The position numbers and the translations under genes are program-made. A model generated the notes under the pieces. It saw nothing but the letters and a program-made list of their open reading frames with translations, made no database searches and was not told the origin of the DNA. Positions 40,652 to 51,600 of a DNA stretch of 64,000 nucleotides are shown here, piece by piece; the first letter of the stretch is position 1, and each line of letters opens with the position of its first letter. This DNA comes from Euleptes europaea (taxonomy: Eukaryota; Chordata; Lepidosauria; Squamata; Sphaerodactylidae), in assembly GCF_029931775.1 (NCBI RefSeq), contig NC_079312.1:115876872-115940871 (forward strand), given 5' to 3'.

Positions 40652-41309
40652 GTGGATTAGAATAAAATAGGATTCAGTGATGACAAACCTCAGATATTAT
40701 TCTGCGGAAACAATAAACAAATGCATGTATGCCCCATGGCTGGTAACTAGTGATACAGAAAGCACTGCTGATATTTTAACTGAGGAGTTTGAGTGAATCA
40801 TGAACCAAACCTGGACTGCATCACTGGATATTGCACAATTGTTTCGCTAAAGCAGTCATTTGCAATGGACTTTTCCTGTATGGACAAGATAATCCTGTTG
40901 TGAATGGTTACTACACACCAGTGATAGCACAATATCCAGCAAGTTATGGCTATAGCTCCGGGACATCATTCAGATGCTGTTGCCACAACTGCAAATACCA
41001 TTTAAATTTACAAAACACATATCGAAAATTAATGCCCACTAAGCAATTGAAATATTAAGGAAGATTGAGAACTCGGAACTGAATAAGACTTGGGCTGAGT
41101 ATTTGTCCCCCCCTCCCTTCTTGCAGGAGTTTGGAGCCTGGTCTTGGCCAGAGGCATGTGGTTTCGGTGCAAGCCAAGGAAAGGAGCCCACAGACTTTTG
41201 GTCCTTGGATCTTAGCTTGGAGCCATGGCCCTCTGCACCAGCCTAGGACAATCTTGTGGCTTATTATTTGTTTGAAGGGGGTACCATGGGCCTGTTGGGT
41301 TATACACAT

Positions 41310-41472
41310 GAATGCATGAAGCTGCCTTATGTTGAATCAGACCCTTGGTTCTCAGGCTGAGGTCTTTCATGTCACCTACCACCTTTTAGCGGGAGATGCC
41401 AAGGACTGAACCTAGGACCTTCTGCATGTTATGCAGATGCTCTACCACTGAGCCACTGTATATCTTTATTTC
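41310..41472 (-). repeat. tRNA-derived SINE (family C), internally shortened
   Basis: The minus strand has GTGGCTCAGTGGTAGAGCAT (A box) and GAAGGTCCTAGGTTCAGTCC (B box), then GGTAGGTGACATGAAAGACC and an end CATAAGGCAGCTTCATGCAT. This is a tRNA-headed retroposon; it cannot be a tRNA gene because no acceptor stem closes. Confidence 0.75.
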
Positions 41473-42539
41473 AGCTGTATACTTATTTTGTGTACTTCAT
41501 TTTCTAAGTGGCTTGGAAAATCCCAGGCAAGACAAAAGCTGGGAAAAATAAAATCTAAATAAATAAATTGTGGCATAGCTAAAAAGACATATTGAGCCAA
41601 TGTCAGTCTGTTCCACATTCTCTGCAGGCTTTGCCCTGATTCCTTTCTTAGCTCCTGATTCCACCTGTCCCCTCTGTAGCAGGCTCTCTGCTTCCTCCAT
41701 TCGTCTTTTCTTTCCTTCTCCTTTCTTCACCATTGAGAGATGTAAGGAATACTACTTTTTGTGACACTGACTGGGTTTCAGCTAGAAAACAGTGTCAAGC
41801 TTGGGAGACTACATCTCGGGATATATATTAATAAATTGACTATAGGGCTAAGGATACCCAACAAATATAAGAAAGAAAGTGTGACAGAGAATTCAACCTA
41901 GACAATATAAGGGCAGACCCTGAAAATACATGTGACATATTTATATTCAAAAGGCTGTCAGAAAGAAGGTGGAGAACCTTGCCACTGAGAATAAAAGTAG
42001 AAAAATTGGTTTAAATTTTAAACTGCAGGAAGTAAATTAAGATAATCATAGGGAAAAGACTTTGTAGGCATAGAAACCTTATGAACAATAGTATGCAAAA
42101 CCAAATGTAGGTTGAAAAGCCCATTTCCCTGTATTTTCCCAAAAGTACCTCAGTGAAAAGGAAGCTCAAAGCAGCAAGTAATCATAGCATTTTTTGCTTG
42201 GTTTCACAGTGAATGTCTCCCTTCCAAATGGGTCAAATTACCATTGCAAACACTTCTGACTGTCGGAAATTGGGAAGCATTTCAAACGTATGAGATAACT
42301 GCACTAGTGATTGGATTTTGAGCATTTCACAGCTCGCTGAGCATCTTTTCATATTCTTCTAATAATTCCTGGCACCTACATCAAGTAAGGGATTTGCCTG
42401 CAGTGACAAAGTGTTGCAGATGGTAGTTAGCATCGCATTGTTTAGGTCTATGTGTTTGGAAAGAACACAGTCATTGGGGATATATGAGTGCGTGGAGTTC
42501 ATTCTCTTAGCAAGTTCCTTTAGCAGAATGATTAAGAGG

Positions 42540-43700
42540 CAGGAGAACTATGCATCAGGGGTTTAACTTTTCATTGTTACACTGGGGCTTATCGCACCAA
42601 CAATTTACAGCATATTATCATCGTGCTCGGTGTGTATGTTTTGGATGCGTATTCTTCATTTCTGATCGCACCGTGCCTGTTAAGACTGCTCCCAAGACTG
42701 TTTATCGTCATATCGCAAGGAGGAGTGTGGGGGAGCACTGTGTCATGTCTATGTCGCTGATGCTTCCCCGCCTCCCCTCCCCTTTTTTTCCTCACGCATG
42801 CACAATATCATTGGTCTGAAGGAGCGCAGTAAGCCATTAAGAATTCCCTCATTTGAACGGCAGTGAAACCCTAATCACAACCTATGCAGGCATTCCCCCC
42901 CCAAAAAAACCCCCAAAATGAGCCTTTCCTTGCACAGTGCTAATCACAGAGCTGCCGTCTTTTTGGGCATTGGTCCAACGATCTTGCATTTTTTCGTTGG
43001 GACGAGCATATAAAAAAAATTTTTTTGAGAGCAGGGAGGCACTCCGGCAGCGGGAAAAAGGGAGGAACAGGTAGGGAGAAACTTTGTGCCAGCAGGAGAG
43101 CCCTGACTTGTGTGTGTGTGTGTGTGTGTGTGGGCGTTCTCTCTATCCCTCAGTCTCTCTCCCTTCCTTCCCCCTCCCCCATCTGCCGCTCACAGCAATT
43201 TCGCTACTTTTCCAGCCCTCGCCCTCCTCTGCATTCCTTCCCCCTCAAGCCCACAAACCGTTTACAAAATCCACTTCAAGGACATTCCATATGAGGGAAA
43301 TGTTTGATTGGGACCCTGCACAAATAAAAATGGTTGATCTAATGTTCCAACGTTCCCGTGTTCCTTTGTAAGACCACAAGCACTTGCAGGGGGGGATTAA
43401 ATAACAATAATGATTGGTGGATGCAAACGGGAGGGGACGGGAAGGTGGGATGGAAGGAGAAAGGCTTTTCATTGGGTGTTATACCCCTTGGATTGCCGGT
43501 TTTGAAACGACATAATGAAATACATCGTGGTATAGGCGTTTTGGGGAAAAACAGATGTCTGGCGCTTCCAAAGCATTTCCAAGCCAAAATGGGAGGTCTG
43601 AGGTGCAATCGAACCTGGATAACACTTTTTTTTAACGTAGTATATACTGAGTGTGTTAGGCCCCTCTGATAGCTAACAAAAAACTTTTGAAAAAGGTGCT
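42540..43700. other. Unresolved stretch, (GT)n and possible DNA-transposon relic
   Basis: A (GT)n run lies at about 43109-43132, and several C- and A-rich runs are present. The text GGTTTAACTTTTCATTGTTA near 42559 and AACACTTTTTTTTAACGTAG near 43620 hint at ends of an element, but I found no matching inverted repeat or duplication. Open frames here show no known domain. Confidence 0.35.
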
Positions 43701-45054
43701 AGGTGGGTCAGAGCATCGGAAATAGCCATGATTACAATAAATTTTTAGTCTTTCACCAACTTATCATCTCTGCTGTTGCGAAAAATTGAGGGTTTTTTTG
43801 TCATTTTTGTTGTTATTTGTTGTCTTTGATTAAGATGGTCACCTTTCCCTCCCCCACCCCCAGTTATTGCTACTGGGAGTCTTGGGTGCAGTCTTCCATT
43901 TGGCACCCAGTGCTCTTGGCCTAATTTACTGCCATCAGCTAAGATAGCCATTGTTCCTGAACCTCATCCACCTTTCGTTGCCTTGGAAACCATAGAAGGC
44001 AGCAGTTGTGTTTGCTAATGGCAAGACATCTGCCACCTGATTGGAAGTGGATGAAATATGTAGAAATATATGAAGGACATTCAATGTAAGTACTTTTTAA
44101 GATATTATTTATTGATTAATGTTGTAAAATTTATAACTAGCATAGCGTGACTGCGATTGTATATTTTGTATTATTTATAATATAGGAAGGACTGAAGAAG
44201 AATTGTTTAACAGCTAAGAATTTGAAACGGCCGTATCCTCCAAAAACTGCAGGCCTCTACCTTACTACATGATATTTGCCTTCAAAAAGAAGAATTTGTA
44301 CTCATAATTGAGACAACTTTGAAAAGCTATTCTTATTGTACATATGGACAAATATATATGGCTTTTGTAGGTCTTTGGTGTAAATTTTGTCTTGTGTTGT
44401 CTTCATCTTCATGTAGTAGCTTATAAAGAATTTTGCACTTTGTTTAAATTGTTTTCGCTCCTGTACTGATTTCTAAATCTTTAGATACTGGTACAGTGGT
44501 GTCTATTTTGCTCCCCACCTGATTGGAAGTGGCAGACAGTTTGACTAAAGGCATTATGAAATCACCAAGAGTGCCATAACAGGGATCAGAGTGTATGCAT
44601 TTGTATTGTTGGTGGGGATGGGAAATTTCATTAGAGGGAGCTAAGATTCACAGCAAAAGCCCTATTCCTGGATATATAGAAAAGATTCAGTTGCAATCAG
44701 GCTGTTCAAGAGCATTTGTTGTGGTTCCTTTTTTAAGCATTGTAACTCCATGTGTGGTCTGAAACATGGACTGTTGTCAGAGCTGAGATCCTGGTTACCC
44801 AGAAATTCCTATAGGAATAACGTTAAGTTACAGTATTCACTTCATTCATACCACCAAACTTCTTGTAACATGTAATATAATTGAGCTGCAAAAAGCAGTA
44901 ATAGAAAGGGATTGATAAAGGAATGGGGGTATAATGCTGTAAAAAAAAAAGGTTTAACTTTTCCTGCCATGTCAATCAAAAATGCCCCCTTTAGATGTTT
45001 TAAGCCCCCTGATGGAAGAAAAACGGGGATACTAGTGGTATTGGGGGTCCCCCC
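43701..45054. other. No gene recognised
   Basis: A/T-rich intergenic sequence without recognisable ORFs or repeat ends. Confidence 0.45.
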
Positions 45055-45055
45055 T

Positions 45056-45256
45056 AGGGTTGCCAGGTTCCTCTTCGCCACTGGTGGCAGGTTTTTGGGG
45101 CAGAGCCTGAAGAGGGCGGGGTTTGGGGAGGGGAGGGATTTCAATGCCATCAAATCCAATTGCCAAAGCAGCCATTTTTTCCATGGGAACTGATCTCTAT
45201 CGTCTGGAGATCAGTTGTAATAGCGGGAGATCTCCAGCTAGTACCTGGAGGTTGGC
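45056..45256. mobile_element. TAGGGTTGCCA hAT MITE copy
   Basis: TAGGGTTGCCAGGTTCCTC at the left. Inside are GGCGGGGTTTGGGGAGGGGA, CTCTATCGTCTGGAGATCAG and CTAGTACCTGGAGGTTGGCA at the right. The right terminus is decayed. Confidence 0.75.
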
Positions 45257-45944
45257 ATATAGCTTTTAGACCCCAGACTGGAAAACCATTAGCACATTTG
45301 ATATGATACGAGGGAGACAATGACATGGTAGCTATAGTAATAGGAGCAGAGATAGCTAAGTACTCCACAAGGAAGCAAGGTCTGAATACAGTCTCTTTCA
45401 TTAGCAGCAGCAGACTAATGGGGCCATTGCTTTGGGTGGCTGGTATTCTTTCTCCCTTTCATGAAGCCTCTCTGTGCTGTATATCAGAGGGACAGTGGTT
45501 GAGCAAAGACCGCTTTTTGTTTGGTGATCTATGTCTCTCTAGCATTTATTTATCCCGTTTGAGCCATAAAAGGTTCAACATGAATTAAAAGCCATTAAAG
45601 AAACAAAATTAATATTAGCACTCAAGAAGAATACCGGCCAATGTTGAGCCAAGTTACCAACATTGCTATGAGAATATCTTCCTTGTGACATCGCCCCCTG
45701 CTGGCTCACAAATCAAAAGGTGACAGCTACTTTCACGGAGCAAGTGGTTGGCGTTTTCGTAGGCATTTTGGTGGACAGCATTGTTACATTTTGATAAAGA
45801 GTTGAGGCAAAGAGAAATGTTTTGACTGAGATTGAGCAAGCAAGTAACGATAGATTGAGAGTGAGGGAGAGATTGTTATCCATAATACCTCAGGGCAGTC
45901 TGACAGGATTCCTCCCTCCCTGGCCTCAAAAATTTGAACAATAG

Positions 45945-46235
45945 TTATTTAGATTCACCTTTCTTCCACTATAGAACTCAAGACGGATTACATGAGGTTC
46001 CCAAGAGGTCTCCCAGTCCAGGCACAGAATAGACCTATATCTATTGATCTCAGTTTTATCCCACACTTCTTCCAAGAAGTTAAGGGCTCTCCTCTCTTCC
46101 ATTTTAGTTTCACAACAACCCTATGATGTAAATTAGGCTGAGGGAGAGTGACTGACCCAACAATATCCAATGAGTTTCCTGGCCAAGGAGATCTGAACCT
46201 GGATTTCCCCATTACTAGTCCATATATTCCAATGG
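45945..46235 (-). repeat. Old tRNA-derived SINE (family D)
   Basis: The plus strand has TTTTATCCCACACTTCTTCC, TCACAACAACCCTATGATGT, TAGGCTGAGGGAGAGTGACT and GATCTGAACCTGGATTTCCC, the antisense of a tRNA-headed SINE also seen at 52905-53045 and 58565-58802. Decayed and without a duplication. Confidence 0.6.
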
Positions 46236-46242
46236 ATTTAGA

Positions 46243-46394
46243 AGGGCAAAAACGCATGGTTGCTTTATCCTCCTTTAATCCCTGTTTCAGCCAGGATTCA
46301 TCCAGGATCCAACGCATGCGTTTCACCTAATGTGCGTTCGATTCTGGCTAAAACAAAGATTAAAGGAGGATAAAGCGACTGTGCATTTTCTCCC
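46243..46394. mobile_element. Fold-back MITE, about 150 bp, CAAAAACGCATGG ends
   Basis: Left arm CAAAAACGCATGGTTGCTTT then ATCCTCCTTTAATC; right arm GATTAAAGGAGGATAAAGCG then ACTGTGCATTTT. The hairpin centre contains CCAACGCATGCG. The same family is nested in the pogo element at about 54114-54265. Confidence 0.8.
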
Positions 46395-46443
46395 TCTGTT
46401 TAAGATTGCACTGTAATTGTGATGGATGAGAGGCAGGAGGTAC

Positions 46444-46917
46444 TGGTCTTTTATGCATGGGAGTTTTCCCTGGAGTTCGAAGCTCTCTTGAGCCACACTT
46501 TTCTGTTCTGAATCCTAAAAATGCAATGCATGTTGTTGTTTGCCCTGGAGAAAGTCCTGAGGTTTCCGAAGTACTGCAGAATCACCAGCAGAAATCCAGA
46601 AGCGTCTGAGCCCCCGTCCCTTGAAAATGCTGCTTTGTAATTGGCTCTGGGGTTACTGTGAGAAAACCATCACTCCCCCCCCCCAACTCCCTTCTACTGT
46701 GCTTTGGCTTGTGACTGGAAATGGGGATGATTTGACCTGGGCTGATCTCACAGGAAATCAAAGAATCGCGTCACAACAGCACCGGGAAGTCTTGGACATT
46801 GCGCAGGCTGGGCTCGAAGTCATCTCTAAGGGATGGAAAACGTATGCATAACCCCAACGACAAACCGAGTCAGACTGGCAGAGAAAGTAAGTCAAAGTAC
46901 CCATGCATAAAAGACCA
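46444..46917. mobile_element. TTATGCATGG MITE, about 474 bp, clear inverted ends
   Basis: TGGTCTTTTATGCATGGG (46444-46461) and its reverse complement CCCATGCATAAAAGACCA (46900-46917) are a perfect 18-bp inverted repeat. Internal blocks match the copy at 10835-11360. No ORF with a domain. Confidence 0.78.
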
Positions 46918-46919
46918 CT

Positions 46920-47540
46920 GTGACAGTTATGGTGATAGAAGGGGACACTGGTGTCTCTGTGACTGGGAGGATGTGGGAAAGGTGCTTGCTTCCAGATATA
47001 GAAGATCATTTCCACACTGACAGGGAGAAACATGCTAGCCTTTGATGTGTTAACACCTCTTGATTGGAGGGTCCAGACTCTGGGGGGGGGGGGGCTTGAG
47101 CCAAGGACCAGACATCCAGATTGGCTAAGGGCCCTGGAGCACACATGGGGCGGGGGCTAAAAGAGGGAGCTGTTCCTTTGTCTGGGGTTGTTGGTTTTTG
47201 GCATATGTTAGGTGAATTGTCTCTCTTCTGTGTTTTGCCATGAAAAAGATGACAGAGAGGAATGATGCTAAAGGGAGTTACAGATGTGTCAGTTGGGGGG
47301 GGGGGCATCCTGCAACTAATGAAGACCAGATATACTATGGATTGTAACTACCTAGTTAGTAACTCTCCTGTTGTTTATTTTGCTTAGTGCACCTAGATCT
47401 GTTCATGCAGTAACCCAAGTTGGTGCCTTGTAGAAATAAAGTTGTTTAATTAGAGAGAGTCTGCACAAGTCCTTAACTACCTGCCTTGGCTACACTTGGC
47501 ATGCTACAGTAATAAACCCCTATAGTGTCGGGCTTCAGAC
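46920..47540 (+). mobile_element. Possible solo LTR fossil (family undetermined)
   Basis: The layout is LTR-like: a G-rich block and a TA-rich promoter-like stretch near 47155, then AATAAA near 47436 followed by sequence ending near TTCAGACA. No terminal duplication or internal genes were found. Low-confidence fossil call. Confidence 0.25.
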
Positions 47541-48335
47541 AACCCACAAGAGAGAGGGGGGCTGGATTTTACCCAAGGTGGTGGCAGTGACAGTAAAAGA
47601 GAGGGCAAGGCAGTGGTTAGTCTTGCCCCACAAGATGACCGAGTTCATGACAGTAACTCTTACACCACACTGGCTTTCTAGCGAATTCTGCTTAGCTCCC
47701 CCAAGGTTGTTGTATCCAATTATAACCTCAGGTGATTCCGACATTTTTATTCTGAGAATGAACACTCTCCTTGGATAAATAACTGTTTTCTCTTATGGTT
47801 TTTGAGCACCCTGCCACGTTCAACAGTCGTAATAGCTAAGGGAGGGTCATTTAAGCATGGTTGACAGAGTTATGTTGGTCAGATGAGTGAAGTTTGGAAC
47901 AGTCCTGCTTGGGGGGGGGCACTTTCTGCCACTAATTCTTTTTAAACAGAAATTTTCGTAGTCTCAAAAGAAGCTCTTTATTCATTAAATTAAAATCTAA
48001 CAAATTCAACAGCCCTCGATATTCTCAGATTTAATGAATGAAAATTCCAGGTGGAACAGAGAATCCAGTGACCCCCCACCCACCCCCAGCCACTGCCCTG
48101 GTCTTGAGGTTTAGCAGTTAAGCTTAGGCTTCGGAAGAATTTAAAATTAAAATCCACAGTCACTAACATGATCACCAACTTTGAACTAGGACCCTTAATG
48201 TTTCAGTCAATGTTATTTTGTACAGGAATAACTACTGTAAGAACTAAGCAGACATCCAGTTTTATCGTCTTAGTCTCCATGACTTTTGATAACACATACA
48301 AAGCAGAGTTCTCCATCATTCTGGTCAGGGTGAAG

Positions 48336-48683
48336 TTAAGTGACAAATTTTAGCTCAGCGTTATGGCAGCCTGAGGGCATGCCATTGTCCTGTACACGCT
48401 GTCGGAAGAGGAAGGGGAACGCCTTCTTGAAGGACTTGCGGAAGCTGTCTCCCATGAACGCATAGACTATGGGGTTGAGAGAAGAGTTGGCGTATGACAT
48501 GCAATTGGCCCATGTCTTGATCTTGTAGGTCTCATAGTTGGCCTGGAAGTGACGATAGAAGCCCTGAAAGAGCAAGTAGAACTGGATGGGACCCCAGCAA
48601 ATGGTGAACAGCAGCACTATCACTACAACCATCTTGGAAATCTTGGCCCTCATGGCAGCTGAGCGTTCTGACAGATGCTGCAC
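48336..48683 (-). CDS. KISS1R: Kisspeptin receptor, exon 5 (TM6, TM7, tail)
   Basis: The acceptor ATCCCAGCAG ends at 48684; the stop is at 48338-48336. It reads [20 protein letters not shown], then [16 protein letters not shown] (TM6 with CWGP), [19 protein letters not shown] (TM7 with NPxxY), and a short tail ending HNAELKFVT. The tail is much shorter than the proline/arginine-rich tail of human KISS1R. A second AG three bases upstream (CCCAG, then CAG) makes a NAGNAG acceptor that could add one Gln. Confidence 0.95.
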   Translation of the reverse strand: MQHLSERSAAMRAKISKMVVVIVLLFTICWGPIQFYLLFQGFYRHFQANYETYKIKTWANCMSYANSSLNPIVYAFMGDSFRKSFKKAFPFLFRQRVQDNGMPSGCHNAELKFVT

Positions 48684-51600
48684 CTGCTGGGATTGAAGAG
48701 AAGAGCATACATGGCCTACCCAGAGTTAATAAGGGAATGTTTATTTAGTACACTCTTATCCTTCACTCCTTCTGAAGAGCTCAGGGTGGTATGCCTAGGT
48801 CCCCACTCCTCCATTTTTTCCCTTACAACAACCCAGTAACAGGATCTATCTCCCGTTTTGGTAAGGAAAAGAATCTAGTCAGGTAGAACAGAAGTATGTG
48901 TTTAATGAAGAGGGCAACTGTAATTGTGATGCAGACACAAACTTTTAGTATCCAGTGCCAAAATTCTAATATTTTGGATAAGAGTGGAGAAGTTCACTGC
49001 ATCTACTTTCCTACGTGATTAATAATGTTATAAATCTCTGTCATCTCCCCCATAGTGATCTTTGCCGCTTCAGTCCATCAATTGGTTTTGATTGCCCTTC
49101 TCTACTATACAAAATCCTGCTCATCAGGTCCTAGAAGTGCCTGGCAGGCTACTGAAGCACAGACTCCATAGTGAATGGAGTACAGTAACCTTTCAATATC
49201 TACCCCCTGCAGAGTTTTGTATTTATTCAGAAAAAATTATATGTCACCTCTCCAGAGACTGCTCATAGAGACTCACAATGAAATCAAACAAGGCATCAAA
49301 ACCAAGCAAGGGCATAAAAACAAGTAAGGCAAACACTGAGCAGCCTGAAATGATATTAATAAAACAGTACTCGAGATAGAAGCAGATCATAAAACAGCTA
49401 AAAAAGATGAAACCTCTCAGTTAAAATACTTGGTAAAAAAAAAAAAAAGGTTTTGGCCTGGTACCCAAAAGAGGGTGGGTGCCCAGCAAGTCTCATGGGT
49501 GAACCCAAGGCACCACCACTGAAAAAGCCCTGTCTCTAGTCATCACCTGCCTCATCTCTGCAGAAAGGGTCACAGAGAGCAGGGCTGGAGAAGATCTTCT
49601 TAACTGCTGGAATGGATAGTATGGAAGGACGCACTCCCACTTACCTGATAGTCATGGTCTATGGGCTCCACCACTGGATTGCCAATGCGCTTGAGCATGA
49701 TGGAATAGCAGAGGCATATGGTGAACAGAGGCAACAGATAAACAGCCAGGAAAGTGTACAGAATAAAACTGCGCTCCTGGCTCTTGCTGGTGAAGGCTTC
49801 AATACAGTAGGTCCGCAGGCCATACCAGTAGCCAACCTCAGTGCGGTGGTATAGAGCCATGGGTAGCGAGAGAATGAAGGAACCTGGAGACCAAAGACAT
49901 GGAATTCAGAGCCCTGAAGGACAATGCTCCATGGTGTCACCTGCAGAGGTCAAAACCAAACCTGGGCTCGGGGGGAAACTGAAGAACAGTCAAGGGGACT
50001 TCGTTTTGATACTGTGTAATTACTGTTCCACTGAAGATGAGGCGAGACCTGGAATTAGTACCAAACACCTTATAGAGACCTCCATATGGGTTTATGGGGC
50101 TAGTCCTGGGAAGTTCAAATTGGCTACAGTTAGGATGTAGGTCTCGCTCTGGCTCCTCTGCATGAAACTCTTGTCTTGGCCCTCTAGCTATGTACGCATA
50201 GTTCTTAGAAGAAGAGTTGGTTTTTATATGCCGACTTTCTCTACCACTTAAGGGAGAATCAAACCAGCTTACAATCACCTTCCCTTCCCCTCCCCACAAC
50301 AGACACCCTGTGAGGTAGGTGGGGCTGAGAGAGCTCCAAGAAAGCTGTGACTTTTGTTAGTCACCCAGCTGGCCTTTATGCATAGGCGTGGGGAAACCAA
50401 CCCGGGTCACCAGATTAGCGTCCGCCGCTCATGTGGAGGAGTGGGGAATCAAACCCGGTTCTCCAGATTAGAATCTACCTCTCCAAACCACCGTTTTTAA
50501 CCACTGCACCACGCTGGCCACACTTACCAATCCAAATAGCAAAACTGACAGCCATGGCTACTTGGGGGGTTCGGTAACGTAAAGACTGCAGTGGATACAG
50601 TGTAGCATAACAGCGGTCCACACTCATAGCCATCAGAGTGATGCAGGTGGCCTGTACTGTAACCTGGTGGGAAAACAAAGACAACAGTAAAGGCTTGGAA
50701 TCTATATCCACTAGTGAGTTGACCGTGTATACCTTTGCACACAGACCTTCCTTCCATAAGAAGAAGAGTTGGTTTTTATATGCTGACTTTCTCTACCACT
50801 TAAGGGAGACTCAAATCAGCTTACAATCACCTTCCCTTCCCCTCCCCACAACAGACACCCTGTGAGGTAGGTGGGGCTGAGAGAGCTCTAACAGAGCTGT
50901 GACTAGCCCAAGGTCACCCAGCTGGCTTCGTGTGTAGGAGTGGGGAAACATATCCAGTTCACCAGATTAGCCTCCACCGCTCATGTGGAGGAGTGGGGAA
51001 TCAAACTTGGTTCTCCAGATCAGAGTCCACCACTCCAAATCATTGCTTTTAACCACTACACCGCGAGAATGACCACTGCACACCCTCGAGAATGACCACT
51101 GCACACAGACAGCTATCTACATGAATCCAGTTATGCTGTTATACCCACCACCACATCTCCTTGTACACTTAAATATCACACACATTCTCCCATCACTCAA
51201 GCTCACCTGCTGCAAATAGTTGACAAATTTGCACATGAAGTCCCCAAAAACCCAGCTGGGCAGGGGATAGAGTGTGGCAGTGAATGGTACGCAGCATACT
51301 AAGAATATGATGTCAGTGGTAGCCAGGTTTGCTGCAAAGGACATAGAGATTATTTCAGTACGGGACTAGCTCTGCCTGTCAGCCCCCCCCCCCAGTTTAA
51401 ACCTCCTCTGCATTATGTGCTTCCTTGCCTCTTGCTGCCTTGCTCTCCCAGCAGCAGTCGCGTGGGCCAAGGCAGAAGGGCATCACACGCAGGCAAAACA
51501 CATGATGGCCATGCCCTCCTCTGGCTGTGTCGGCGCCCCCCTCTGCCCGCCACCTGGGGCAGCTGCCCCTCTCGTCCCCCTAGATCCTGCCCTGTGTAGT

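Noticed and set aside
41400-41465. tRNA gene on the minus strand
   Set aside because: A- and B-box-like blocks are present, but the cloverleaf does not close and the body is that of a SINE.
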